Positions 31,840-43,969 of a stretch of 64,000 nucleotides of DNA are shown here, piece after piece (within the stretch, counting starts at the first letter, position 1; the number at the start of each line of letters is the position of its first letter). The notes below the pieces were generated by a model. It searched no databases. It saw only the letters and a list, made by a program, of their open reading frames with translations, and was not told the origin of the DNA. Source of the DNA: Bugula neritina (lineage: Eukaryota; Bryozoa; Gymnolaemata; Cheilostomatida; Bugulidae). Both the position numbers and the translations under genes were made by a program. Location of the stretch: contig OZ037773.1 in NCBI GenBank assembly GCA_964035545.1, positions 5,104,251 through 5,168,250 on the forward strand, given 5' to 3'.

Positions 31840-33230
31840 AAAGAAAAAAGTCATGAATAATACTTATATATTTTAAAATTGAAATGTAAACTTTACCATA
31901 TAGTAATACAGGCTAACAAACATATTATACTATTGCAACTATAGCAATTGCACAACTCGAAAATATATGAAATCTAAACATTTTATAGAGCATGCAGTGC
32001 TTATGGCTCTGACAATTAGAAAACACAAACAAAACAAAAACCTTTTTATAAAGAGTAGAAGTTTGATGAAAAAGTTTGATTTTTTTTAACTAACCTGATT
32101 ATTTGAGAGAAATGTATACCAATTAAAAAGAGAGATAGAGAGATAACTTCAATGAGCTATATTGTTGCAGAGTAATAATTCCAAAACTCAACAACAAGTA
32201 TAGTTAACACGGTACAACAAAGTATGATACTGAGATGAGTATATACTTTAAACAGTGATTCTATAATGAACAGAATAAGAGATAGAAGCATCTGTATTCT
32301 GAGGCAGAGCAAATCAAACTACACAAAGTCACGACATGATGTTTTTCTCATTGTCTGATTAATGTCGTATAACTCATAAATTCCTTACTACTAAAATTAT
32401 TAGTAATAATTGTGATTAGTTATTGTTATAAAAACATTGTTTTTCACCAACAACTTGAGATTTTTTTCCATTGACATAAAACATGATTAGATGATTTTTC
32501 TTTTTTTGAAAATCGCAGAGCAGACCCTTTCAAAACTCACATTAATTACCACATATTTGGAATAACACTTTTATATCAATTTATTCATTATCCAAGGGTA
32601 GGATAAAGACTATAAAAAGGAATATAATGCATTATAGTGCGCTTGAGTGTTGTAAATATGAATTAGCAAAGTTATAGCTATCTACAAGAAAACATCTTTT
32701 TTATCAATGAATCCTTTTAGAGTCTACAGATATATTTTTGAACTAAATAGGTGTAAATTATTAATTTCTAGTAATAGTTTAAAGTTATATATTAGAATGA
32801 GTTTTATATGAAACACTAAATTTAAACTAGTTTATAATTATGTTAAAAATAAAAAAATATGTTTTTTCTTATATTAATATGAAAAACATTCAATTTCAGT
32901 CAATTAATTAAAGGAAAATGGTGCTGCATGTATGGGAAAATAGCCTATCAATTACTATTTACAAATATATCAACTGGTGTGTTCATTGAAAGTATTTGAA
33001 AAAGCCATACAATTAAGACTGGTGAATTTTTAAAAAACATATAATATTATATAAGAAAGCTTTGAACTTATTATTATCAAAAGTTACATATTCTTATTAT
33101 ATTATATTTCAATATAAGGAATTACAAACAAAATTAAAATAGTGTTTACAATGAAATTGATTTCTACGACTTCAGCTAAACAAATTCTTATTTTAAAAAA
33201 AATTTTCTTGCAATCTTTTAACTGATCAAC
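31840..33230. other. Intergenic DNA between RhoGAP copy 1 and lectin C
   Basis: No gene visible. It aligns with 52300-53670 in the second duplication copy with scattered differences, as expected of neutral sequence. Confidence 0.6.
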
Positions 33231-33232
33231 AT

Positions 33233-35617
33233 CTATTCCAGATGTTTTTCACACACATATTTAATATAACTTGATTCACAAGTATCGTCATCCCAATGGA
33301 AGTTTGTGAGCATGGCAAGACAACTCCCTGAGCCATCAGGCTGACTAATATAAAATCTCTTCATATCCAATGAGTCACCATTATTCCACGTCCAATCATC
33401 ACCATCCTTAGTAGCACCCAGCCATATTGCATACTTCCATGCTGTAATCAACAAACCATTCATAATTTGGAGCCAATTATGCAACTTTATAAGGTTTAAG
33501 AAATATGTAGTTTTAAACACCTCACCATTTAAATACTATAATAATCATATAATGTTTACAGCTATTATATTTGTAAATCGGGCATTATATATTCAAAATT
33601 ACAATATTGATAACCGATATAACTTCAAAACTAAACTGCTGAGAAAACGATGAAATTTTCAACCTAAAAAAATGTCGCAGAAATCGATAATAGCAATGGT
33701 TTGCATGACGATTTACAAAGTATGCAATTATCTCCAACATATATTTGCTGTTCTTGAAATTATAAATAATTAAATAATATAGCGTGATACTTCAACTGGA
33801 AAATATAGCACTTTATTATAAACACAGCTCTAATACCTGATACTTTATTACCAATAATTTTGCTCTATAAGTGTTTGTATTTCTTACACAGTGTTAATTA
33901 CACAGATACTGTGTCTTCTCATGCTTGTAATTCTAATCTAGTTATATATAAACCCAATCAGATTATATTGCTTCTTTTGTGAGCATATAACCACTCATTT
34001 TATTTTTACATAATTAAAAATTTTGATGCAACTGAAAAATATGGCTTTGAATTTATCTCAATGCAAACTTTGGTAAAAGTTTTGCAAATTTGTTTGCATA
34101 TATTTAAATCTTCTATAGCATTTTCTATGACTAAAGCTAACAAATGAATATCAATAGAAAGATTGAAAATATACTGCAGAAGTGATAAAACTTACAAGGT
34201 TCTTCCGCCAACAGAGTCTGGTACCATTCAATGACTTCTTCAGAGTTCAACATAAGGAGAGAAGCTCCAAATGATTGGCAACTTTCTTTGGCTTTATTTG
34301 CAGTTTTAGTCTTAGAGAAAAATTTGATACAAGTTGTGTTAACAGGATTCAGTGTCCACCCATCAGTGCACATCACACTGCCAGGCTCTGCAACACAGTC
34401 TTATATCACACTACATCTTATAAGTTTGATGGTTTTACTGCAGTGTTGAGAGAGATAGTCTGTAGTTTTGAGTATAATCGTTAGCCCCAGGGCTGTTATG
34501 GTTCAAGTGCAGCTGCTTGCAAGACGAGAAGTCTTGAGTCCGAATCCCAGTGGGAGAAAGAGTTTTATATAATCAATTTGAAAAGGATGCATGTTTTAGA
34601 ATAAAGACGATTGTAATTCAATGCAGAAAAAAGTGCTAACTAAATAATTAACCCTTTCAGTATTATAGGAAAATTGAAATGTGTACGAAATAAATGTTTT
34701 TAATAATACACAAACAAACAAAAATGGGCATTTTGGCCGGCTTTAACATATCCATGATTAGAGATTTTTATCATAATTATAGAAACTATAAACTCATGAA
34801 AAAAGTAAAGTACATATATACCTGCATCATATATCACATCAAAACCTGCACCATTTGTAGTTGGCCAGGCTTGATAGGAGCTGTACTTGGACCAGAAACA
34901 CTCCTGAGTAGAAGTCTTATAAGCAAAAGATTTACAGCCAGTATTTTTCAGACAGTGTTTTGCACATCTAGAGACAGAGCTGAGTGTAACTGAAGTTGGA
35001 CTCACTAAAACTCTGTTTGTAGAGTTTTGATAGTAGTAAAGATTTTCTGTCGTTGTACCAAAACTCTATAATAAATATTATATTTTAGTATTATATTAGC
35101 CGCTAAATTATACAATTAAAAGGCGATAGCTGCAGTATATGTGATTATTTATAGAAAAGTTTATCTTTTTCATCAAAGTTACAAAATTTTATGCATCACC
35201 TATCAGTGAGCTAGTATTCATTATTTACTGCTTTTATATAAGTTAGATGGTATAACTGAATTTATATATTGATAGATTATTGATAGATTCATTATATTTA
35301 GCTCAAAACACATCTAGTATATGTGATAGCCTCTGGAACATATAGTAAATTGTTCTGATAAACTCAACATAATGATTCTCAGCCGAATAAAGAGCATTAT
35401 AGAATAAACAAAAACAAATAGTATAGACTGTAGAATCAGTTAAAAATTTTATGTGTTCAAAGTCAGAGTCTTTATAATTAACTTAGACCAGTCACTTATA
35501 TTGTTGCATAAATTAAGTACAACATTGGTTTAAATTTTATGAATTATTATACCGTACCTGGTAAGTTGCTAAGAGGTGAAAGAGGAAAGCCTTGTAAATA
35601 AAAGTCGAAAACATCAT
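33233..35617 (-). CDS. Lectin C: secreted PAN-CTLD protein with QPD motif (4 exons, 234 aa)
   Basis: Exons 35617-35558 (signal peptide MMFSTFIYKAFLFHLLATYQ), 35065-34822 (PAN), 34387-34196 and 33441-33233 (CTLD). Phases 0, 1, 1; 705 nt, all open. PAN: RCAKHCLKNTGCKSFAYKTS. CTLD: CTDGWTLNPVNTTC, AIWLGATKDG, WNNGD, then a QPD tripeptide in the long loop and WDD at the WND site before the last cysteines (YVCEK). QPD plus W[ND]D is the ligand pattern of galactose-type, Ca2+-dependent C-type lectins, so this copy is the best candidate for real sugar binding. Its partner is lectin F. Secreted; a defence role is inferred. Confidence 0.9.
34486..34566 (+). mobile_element. Second tRNA-derived SINE family, copy in lectin C intron 2
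   Basis: tRNA-like segment gttagccccagggctgtt ... cttgagtccgaatcccagtg. The paralogous copy at 54938-55016 reads gagttcgaatccc (a perfect B-box core), so this one has one change. It differs from the major SINE family in head sequence. Confidence 0.5.
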
Positions 35618-35927
35618 CTTGTAATTTCATCTGCCAATTTCTATGCAGCCAAAGGAGTTAAACTACATTGACCTCAAACTCTGAACCGTGTGTATGTTTA
35701 ATTTTTATTTAGCAGAAAAATAAGATGTTATTTAAGAAGTAAGATTATTGATTATTGATTATCCAAACATTACCTTTGGCATCTTAGCGCAAGAACAAAC
35801 ACACTTAAGTATATCTGCATGTTTGCATAATTGGCATACATTTGTTTGTGTTTAATGAAAAAACCTCCATTTCTTATGGTTTTAAATATTATTTAAAGAA
35901 TATTTTTCATCAACATAACATTATACA

Positions 35928-36347
35928 GGTCATTTTACTTAATTTAGTACACACTGGAAATCTCCAGTTTTTAGCTATTTGTTTTTACAATTTAACTGTT
36001 AATTAACTCGGGTTTTTCCCAAAACTAGTAAAATATAATTTAACACACCTAAATAATCAAGTTTCTTCTTAATTTTGCTTGATTTCCCATGTTTTTTTTA
36101 ATTATTCAGCTAATTTCTATTTCGGAGAGTTATGGTTTTTTCATAACACTCTGCAATCAAAAGTAGCTGAATAATTAAGAAAAAACATGGGAAATCAAGC
36201 AAAATTAAGATGAACCTTGATTATTCAAGTGTATTTATTGATACTATACCAGTTTTGGGCAAAAGCCCATGGTCATTAGCAGCTAAATTGTAGAAAATTG
36301 CAAAAAACTGAAGATTTCCAGTGTGTACTAAAATAAGTAAAATGACC
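35928..36347. repeat. Foldback element 1, copy 1
   Basis: 420 bp with long inverted arms: starts GGTCATTTTACTTA and ends with its complement (aataagtaaaatgacc). The arms continue through actggaaatctccag/cagatttcc-type words and cttgatttcccatg, with a short central hairpin (agagttatg/cataacactct). Non-coding. The same element sits at 59050-59472. Confidence 0.75.
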
Positions 36348-36744
36348 CATACATTTAATAGCAAGCAACTTTGGTAGAAGCATTTGATTGCACGTTTATG
36401 AACTACTGTTCACTTTCAAAATTGGACTGCGAATAAATATAAATTAAAGATCACATAAGATGTATGAAAAAGAAGTTGTGATCAAAGTCTGCATTTCCTA
36501 TATACACTTGAAACATTTTAATTGTTGTTTTGCGTTTTTTGTATGAATGAAAACTTAATTAACAAACAAGATTTGCTGCAGCATACTTGTACATTCCTGA
36601 GTGTGTACTATATTAGCGGTTGAAAAAAATATGTTTTTTAAATTATTATATGATTGCATTATTTTTATTTAAACTAATATTATTATAAATCACAACACAC
36701 CAAGAAACACTGGTTATATATACTTTAGAATAATTAGCAATTAA

Positions 36745-37169
36745 ACCCTATTCAGAGGTCCCCGATACCTCCTTTATACAATTAAGAATTGTGTCCTACC
36801 AAAGTGAATATAGGTTGAACTTTTGTATAAAGAGGAAACTCATTGAGAATTTAAAGTTTGGCTGTTACTAAAAATTTTAATTATGCTATAGAATTGTTCT
36901 TTTAGGAGATAGATATTTTGGTATAAGCGCACATATTAGCAGCTCAAAAATAATTTAAAAATATTTCTTCATGCAGAATTTTGAAGAAAGTAAGCTTGAA
37001 AGAATTTCTGTGGATTTGGTTACTGAGCAATGGCTGAAGTGGCACTTCAGCATTGCTCAGTAGCCAAAACCACAAAAATGAGTTCAAGTTTATTTTGTTC
37101 GATAATTTTCATTTTGGAAGGACACAACTCCTAATTGTAAGGGGAACATTGGAAACCTCTGAAAACGGT
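36745..37169. repeat. Foldback element 2, copy 1
   Basis: Ends accctattcagagg / cctctgaaaacggt. Inner arms include caattaagaattgtgtcct against aggacacaactcctaattg, and the core hairpin (actgagcaatggctgaagtg / acttcagcattgctcagt) is near 37022-37062. Non-coding; recurs at 59872-60292 with better-matched ends. Confidence 0.7.
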
Positions 37170-37191
37170 ATATTATAACTAAAATCAACAT

Positions 37192-39509
37192 TCAATATTT
37201 CTCGCAGACAAATTTCATAGTAGCATCTTCACAGGTGTAGTCAAACCATTTGAAATTGATATGCATGAGGATACAATTCCCAGAGTGATCTGGTTCATCC
37301 TGATTAAATTTAGAATAGTCCAATGGTTCACCATTGTCCCATTCCCATTCACCATTCTTCCTAGTAGCCCCAATCCATATGTCATGATTCCATGCTGTAA
37401 CAAACCTTATTATAGCGGGGTGCAAGAGTTAGGTTTTAGCGTGCAGTTTTACCTGATAATTTTGTAGTTTACAAGCAATGTACATTATAGCTTTTTGATA
37501 ATGCCATTGAATAAGATATTAAGCACCAAATCTATATTATACTGAATTTAGTAATAAAATTATTTTGTGTTTTTCATTTCCAAGTTATAACAAAACAGTA
37601 GAAAATCACACAAGTTTATAGTCACCATCTCTGTGAGAATCCCTGATAAAAAAAGCATTTTTTAAAATAGACTAAGGAATTATTCATTACATTGAGCACA
37701 AGAGCAATTATGACTGAATGCTCTTCTTAACATCACCAATGGCCTTCACTAGTGTACTTGGAAGCCATGACCTCGTGTTTACTAAGCCAAACACTCTAAC
37801 ATTTAGACCATACTAAGCTGCTTTTATGTTATATTAAGCAGGGACCAAAAAGCACCATGTTATAAGCTTAGTGTATATTAGCTCATTATAATTATTGACA
37901 TTTCACATGCAAGAAACATCTTTTACCATTAGGATAGTTATTGCAGTTGCCCTAGTATAACAGCTATTGTCTGCACATTTGCAAAAGCTAAAACATCTTA
38001 TTTCTTGTCTTTGTTACCTATCTGTCTAAGAGATGAACACACTTACAAGGTTCTTCAGCTACCAGAGTCTGGTACCATTCAAAGACCTCTTGAGTGTCTA
38101 ACATCAGAAGATTAGCTCCAATAGATGCACAAACAGTTCGAGCCTCATTGCCTGTTTTGGCTTCAGAGAAGAACTTGAGACAAGTTCGTTTTACTGGGTT
38201 TACTTTCCAACCAGGTTCACAAGCACCATTGAGTTCTACAACGTCAGTATTTAATTTGAAGTTTTGCTATTTGTCTTATAGAAAAATTAAAACTTTTCTC
38301 AACTTTAGATTTATTTATTTTTGAAATTGATTGTATATGTAACTCTATTAATAAAATTTCTTACTATTTATTTTATATCATCTACAAGACTTCCCTTAAG
38401 TTGCTGCTGCCAATAAAAATAAAATTATAAGAATAATAATGTATTAAAATGCTTTAGAAACATTGCGGTAAGTTTTATTTATTTTCTGGGCATCTTTACA
38501 CTGTAATACAGGCTATATATTGAACAAAGCTTCTTTTACAGTCTAAATCATGATTCCCAAATTTTACTAAAATATTTATCACTGACGTTGAAGGCCTGTT
38601 AGTTTGCTCTTAATTGATTTCAAAGTTTTCATCTGAACTTTTGTAGCTTTTTAAACAGATTTCTTTTTAGGCAAGTAATTGCTGTCAAGCAAATGCCTAT
38701 TTTTAAGAAAACAACTAAATGCACTTGAAATTATTTAAAATACTAGAAAATATAGAGTATAGCTTTGAGGTATGCAAAAAATTAATAATTGTTTTGAAAT
38801 TTCTTTCATTTTGAAGAGGATGCCTGCTCATTACCAACTTGCAAACTTGACTGAGTTCTGAAAATAATATTATAGAAAAAAACTATTTAACAAAGACACC
38901 AGAAAGGCACCTAAAAACATACCCGTATCATATACTACTGTGTAGTAAGACTCAAAGGCTAGACTGCTGACAGAGTAAGAACTAAACTTAGACCAGACAC
39001 ACTCTTGAGTAGAGTTCTTGTAACCAAACGATTTGCAGCTGGTTTCACTCAGACAGTTTTGTGCACATTTAAACACAGAACTGAGTGTGACTGAACATGA
39101 GTTGTGTAAAACTCGTCCTCTAGTATCTTGTTGGTAGTATAGAAAGCTTCAAGAGTACCATGGAAACCTGAGAAGTATATAAACACAGCTATGAGATTAG
39201 GATATTGTAACCTTGTGAAAGAATACCATTTTAAAAACTTTGGCAAAGCTTGTACATATAATTGTGATATTGCGTTCAAAATATAGAGTAGCTCTATTCC
39301 GTGAATACAAAATCCATTTTTAATAACAAAACGAACACTTTGACTGATGCTCAACTTGAGCCAAATGAAAACATATCAAGCTCTTAAGAGCCATCAAAAC
39401 ACGTCTTTTAAAAAATTCAAGCAAACCAAAGCACTACAATCTTATTTACCTGAAAGCCATGGAATATTAGAGGCAGTAGTGCCAAAAGAAAAGTATTAGA
39501 ATATTACAT
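37192..39509 (-). pseudogene. Lectin D: broken PAN-CTLD gene
   Basis: Exon positions match the other lectins: 39509-39450 (signal peptide), 39167-38923 (PAN), 38235-38047 and 37394-37192 (CTLD). The second codon of the signal-peptide exon is TAA (39506-39504) where relatives have AAA. The PAN exon carries two separate 2-nt insertions relative to lectin E (near TTTC-CA-TGG, and TTCTATACTACC against TTCTTCTACC); a net +4 nt shifts the frame and brings an early stop. The two CTLD exons are fully open, with EPD in the long loop and WFD at the WND site (GACEPGWKVN, DIWIGATRKNGEWEWDNGE, KFVCEKY). Splice sites and the TATA-like box are intact. Loss of function through the normal start is clear; use of the CTLD exons from another first exon cannot be excluded. 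Confidence 0.85.
37621..37815 (-). mobile_element. tRNA-derived SINE 5' of the CTLD exons in D intron 3
   Basis: Shared body words tgctcttcttaacatcaccaa and tgacctcgtgtttactaagc; the orthologous copy is at 60744-60930. The B box is eroded. Confidence 0.6.
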
Positions 39510-39671
39510 AATCTATGAGTAAAAGCTATCTATTAAAATAACATTATTGCACAGCTACAAGCTGTTTCCAACCAACCGATAACCAAGTTTTTACTGTAAT
39601 GTACATGTTTTAAATCAGTATTCAAAATGCTGTATGCATTAAAATTGACGTTACAAACAATTATCTTTAAC

Positions 39672-39688
39672 CCAAGTACTATTTTTAT
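39672..39688 (-). promoter_or_regulatory. TATA-like core promoter of lectin D
   Basis: The minus strand reads TATAAAAATAGTACTTG, about 165 nt upstream of the dead start codon. Kept despite the coding lesions. Confidence 0.5.
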
Positions 39689-40139
39689 AGAAAACAACAA
39701 TGAGATTTCCTGAAAATAAATTTAAATTTCACAGGTGCAACTTGTGTAAACATGGCATACAACTTGTGTCAATTTTGGTTGCCAAGTGTGTCAACATGGT
39801 TTGTTAGTTTATTACTGTACAGTACCTCTACGTTTAGCAAAATCAGCTTTACAACTATATGTATTTAGTTTGTTTATTAAGTAATAAATGCATACAAAGT
39901 TAATTCTATTTTTCTATAATCAATAAAATTTGCATTGCAGACTTTATTCTGATTTTTACTGTAGCGGACATGAGCTCAATTTAACATATAAAGGTTATAT
40001 CAAACTGTCAAGTAGCTTATGTTAGATTCTATTTTTATGTGAGATTATAGATTGATACTTTAACATGAAAATGACAATCGTGACAATTAGGTGGCTGTAC
40101 GCTGATGCAACCTTGACAGTATATTCTCACTCAATTTTT

Positions 40140-40335
40140 TAGTCCCTACCCTTGTGAGAAACCTCTGATAGAAAGGGGTTTTAATTAAATTGAGCTAAGT
40201 ACTTATTAAGATGAGGCACAGAAGCAATTATGACTGGATGCTCTTCCTATAAACATCACCAATGGCCTTTGTCTGGGCTCGAACCCATGACTTTGTGCTA
40301 TAACCAGGCAAGCGCCCTAACCCCTATAGACCACA
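40140..40335 (-). mobile_element. Full-length SINE at a duplication junction
   Basis: Head words (gtccctacccttgtgagaaa) like those of the SINE near 24310, and B box (gggctcgaacccatgac) like that of the lectin B intron 1 SINE. To its left the sequence matches the upstream region of lectin A (24310 and below); to its right it matches lectin B intron 1 and the signal-peptide exon. Confidence 0.6.
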
Positions 40336-40562
40336 ACAGTACAAATTGCTATTTTTCTTGCAGTGCTAAGCTTAAAATTTCAAACTGAAATCATTCACTT
40401 GGACGATGAAAGATTGGCGTTGATACCATCACCTTCTTACAAAACTAAGACCATAACTGTACAAGTTTAATTTAAATATAATAATGTGTCATACTGCAAG
40501 CAGTCAATGAATACGCATTTTTCAAAAAGAAAGAATTAGGCAACCCAAGCATTACAAGTTAC

Positions 40563-40622
40563 CTGAAAGCTGTTGAGTGCCAAAAATTGGAATAGAGAAA
40601 TTAAATTGACAAAATATTTCAT
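40563..40622 (-). pseudogene. Orphan lectin signal-peptide exon
   Basis: An open 60-nt exon with ATG, a 20-codon signal peptide (MKYFVNLISLFQFLALNSFQ) and an intact GTAACT donor in phase 0, closely matching exon 1 of lectins B and E. No PAN or CTLD exons of that lineage follow; the next lectin exons on this strand are those of pseudogene D. A TATA-like motif is kept at 40782-40800. It is either a remnant of a deleted gene or an alternative first exon for D. Confidence 0.75.
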
Positions 40623-40929
40623 TATGTATGAATAGCTGGCTATCCAGAATGTGAAACGAGTGCACAATTATCAGCTCCTTACAACTAAGTGACACATACA
40701 GTAAAGGTGTCATCGTATAACAATCCAGCGTTCAATATACTCCGAACACTTTCACTGATTGCTCATATCAAATATCTTCCACTCAAGAACCATTCTTATA
40801 CAAAAACTATGATTTTAGTTCCCGACTGAGATTAAAATCTCACAATTGTAGCTTGTGCGAATGCCACTTGGTAGCCTATTGTTTTGTTTACCTTTCTGTT
40901 CAGTGTATCTTGAAACAATATTTGCGATT

Positions 40930-41490
40930 GCGGTTTATCAGATTTATTTTTAAGCACTTTTTCAATTTTTCAATGTTGTTCTTATAAGGGGAACATACTT
41001 GTTACTTTTAAATTAAAGTTAGCCAGAATTAACTTGTATTTTAGTAATACTCTGCTGACCATAATGGTAATTTTTTGCATAATATATTATTATTATTTTA
41101 TATAATATTATACATTACTGATACAATGTAGCTAGTGTTTAGTATTTATTTCTGTATATTGTCACTTTTTCACTTATCTTACATGATAATACAAAATAGG
41201 CTACAATAATTATGTATAACGAGAATATCTAGTGCAGTTTTCCTTTCAGTCTTTTTGACGATAGCTGCGTCTATCCATACATCTTCAGTTTCTGATAACT
41301 ACAGTATTAAATAAAAGAAAAATTAGTTATATTGTAGAAGTTGAGCCCTAAAAACTTGACATATATTAATTAATAGCTGGTATTTATGGATTAGCAGATC
41401 AAGAGATTAGCTATAATTAAAGAACAAAGTGATCTAATTCAATTTTACTAACAATAAAATTCTACTAAATACTTCATTAAGCAGAGATAG
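40930..41490. repeat. Array flank unit, copy 3, abutting NHL2
   Basis: In the same orientation it matches the NHL1 3' flank and lectin A 3' flank (19571-20460). Similarity stops at about 41500, exactly at the GT donor of the NHL2 exon. Confidence 0.65.
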
Positions 41491-41492
41491 TA

Positions 41493-43531
41493 CTACGTAC
41501 GTGGAGCACTGCTTATAGCTCCACTTTCGCCCATGTAGAGTCGTCCACTATCGTACAAAACAGAGAACGGGAACACTAAGCTGCATCTAGCTCGCTCTGA
41601 AACTCCTCTATCCACATCCAATAGCTGAATGTCCTGCTTCCCTGTGTCAGCAACAGCTATTAGACCTGGCTCTATCTCAACCACACCAAAGCCATAGCTT
41701 AAGGCAGCGATGTCAAGTGTTTGAACAGAATGGTTTTCATCTCCGTCTCTGATTATCTTGGCTACATCATACATGTTGGAGACAAAGAGAAACGATCTAT
41801 CAAAGCTCCATGATATGGAATTTGGGTGATAAATGCCTTCTGTAACAACGGTTGTTACATTTCCTGTGTCCAATGTTACTTTTCTCACAGCATTGTTAGA
41901 TTCATCACTAACATAGATTACATTCTTGTCGGCAACATTATATGCAACATCACTGGGCTCAAAAAACTTGCCCGTCCCAGGTGGTCCGTCAACTAACCCG
42001 GAAGATCCGCAGGTCCCAGCAATCACGTAATACTCACTGGTAGTGCGATTCAAGCCCAGAATGCAATGCTGATAAATTGACACAATTACTATAGTGTCAG
42101 TATCTAATTGGACAAAGCCAGCCAAAGCATAAAGCTCATTGACAGGTGGAACATCATCACTGACTGGCTGACCTACAGGTGCATAACGACTTCTAGGGCC
42201 ATTATTTCTACCAAGAAGCTTGGTGTTTGAAGCGCTGCTGAAGTTTGCATCTATAGAGTAGATGGCAAACCCATCTGAGTAGAGGAATCCACCAGTGTCA
42301 GAGGCTAAATCTTTTTGAATTTTAAAGACGTTGTTTTGGTATGGCAACTCCAAGTGTATAATTTTGTTGCCTAGTTTAGCTCTACAAAGGTAAAGATCTT
42401 ACACATTTTATTTGTTCTACAGCACTTGAAATATACATTCATATATCAATATGTACTCATGTATCAATATTTTAATAGACAAGGGTTATTAGCACCAAAT
42501 TTAAATTTTTTATGAGCACTTAAAAAGCTAATCACTAAAAGTTTTACAACAAAATTAGGTCATGTTTTTTTGTGCACTTTAATCTATACTGATATCAATG
42601 TCACAGAGAAATTATGTGTTAAAGGCTATTTAATTGTCCGAGTAGACAATTCAGCAATATATAATGAGATAGGTACAGTAATGGAAAAATTGAGAAAGGC
42701 CTGTGTTTTATATTAGAAATGTAGCAAAAGAGGTTATGTTCAACCCACACCCAAACCGAAACTTAATAAAGAAATCAAAGAGCCTAGGCTATCTCAATTT
42801 CTCCGCGACTGCTCCTAAGTGGTAATGATGCTCTTATACATACTTTACTTGTGACTCTAAAGGAACACTTGACACCTCCAGAAGAAAAGATACCAACACC
42901 TACAAACAAGAACAAAGCATTATATAGGCTACTATAATCATATCACAGAACTCTAAGTTATTATTGATGAGCTGGTAAGACGCAGCAAATTTTTTTTCTC
43001 AGCTGTGTTTTGTTTATTTGATATTTCACCAAAATATTAGTAGTATTGACAAAAGCTGCTATTCTTTAAAATAGAGAGGCAAAAAACTAATGTTGAAGAA
43101 AACTTCAGTTTCTATTTCGCAAGAAAATTGCAAATTAAACTATGACGCGCATTAAATTTGAACTTTTCATAGAAAAAATGTTTTTAACATTAAAAAGATA
43201 GAGGTTTTTGAAACGTTGCTTTACATTCAGGCATTACACATGTTATAGGCAGGTTTGTTTTAATCTCATAATATTATGGGAATAGTTAGTCTTACATGTA
43301 GGAGTTGTATTACCACTAATTGTTGGTTATAAACGTAAAAGCTACAAATAATTTCTTGTATAAATTTCTATTTGTTGCTTTCCCTTTTCAGCTGCTACTA
43401 TAGCCTCATAAAGGCAAATCTGCCTTATTAGAAACAATGCAAATCTTGTCTTGTAGAATTTATGAAATAAATATTATATAACCGAGTATAGAAATAGTAT
43501 CACATACCAAACTAAAAACACTGGCTTGCAT
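41493..43531 (-). CDS. NHL2: short secreted NHL-repeat protein or fragment
   Basis: The main exon (about 42381 or 42347 down to 41493) encodes some 285 residues with clear NHL/beta-propeller repeats: VIAGTCGSSGLVDGPPG, KFFEPSDVAY, VIYVSDESNNAVRKVTLDTG, then NSISWSFDRSFLFVSN and LIAVADTGKQDIQLLDVDRG. Two upstream exons give a signal peptide: 43531-43508 (MQASVFSL) and 42899-42849 (VLVSFLLEVSSVPLESQ), both phase 0. The strong acceptor at 42382 is out of phase with them; a weaker one at 42348 (ttggag) is in phase. The frame ends at TAG (41493), or leaves through a consensus donor GTACGT at 41500. No transmembrane exon follows, because the adjoining DNA is the lectin 3' flank, so this is a truncated relative of NHL1 or a secreted form. 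Confidence 0.65.
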
Positions 43532-43969
43532 CTTGAGTCTTCCAAGTTCTCTTGATAGTAGTTGTTGCTAATTTGCTGTTGCTGAGAAATTGGTTTGAAA
43601 GGCTGAATATTCAGGTTATATACTTTTTAACTAGCCTAGATTCGGCAATACAGTAAACATCCAACATGTGAGAATTAGCAAACCACCCTTACTATACACA
43701 TGTGTTTAAGCTCTAAGTCAATAAAATATAATATAGGCCTATATATACTGACTATGTAATATGTACTCCATGCAGGGTCGTATTATGATCAGTAGAAGTC
43801 AATTGTTTAACAATATAATAGTGACTAGAGGTTAAATGTCAGGGTTGTGTAAGCATGCTTCTAATTTTAACTATTTCATCATAATATTATAAACACACTG
43901 TATCATACAGTAAATAATTATAAATGTGACCAATTGAATAACCTTTTTGACAGATCCTTCATGATTTAT

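Larger units (their letters stand above)
28440..40140. repeat. Segmental duplication, copy 1
   Basis: From lectin B intron 1 through the RhoGAP pseudogene, lectin C and pseudogene D, this sequence recurs in the same order and orientation at about 48570-63900. Intergenic and intron DNA aligns by eye as well as exons. Copy 1 lacks the 1.2 kb corresponding to 50290-51490 but retains 29674-30566, which copy 2 lacks. Confidence 0.85.

Noticed and set aside
34694-34993. Plus-strand 99-aa ORF
   Set aside because: Antisense of the lectin C PAN exon and its flanking intron.
38094-38324. Plus-strand ORFs beginning MSNIRRLAPID (also 47444, 61213)
   Set aside because: They are antisense shadows of conserved lectin CTLD exons and recur only because the exons do.
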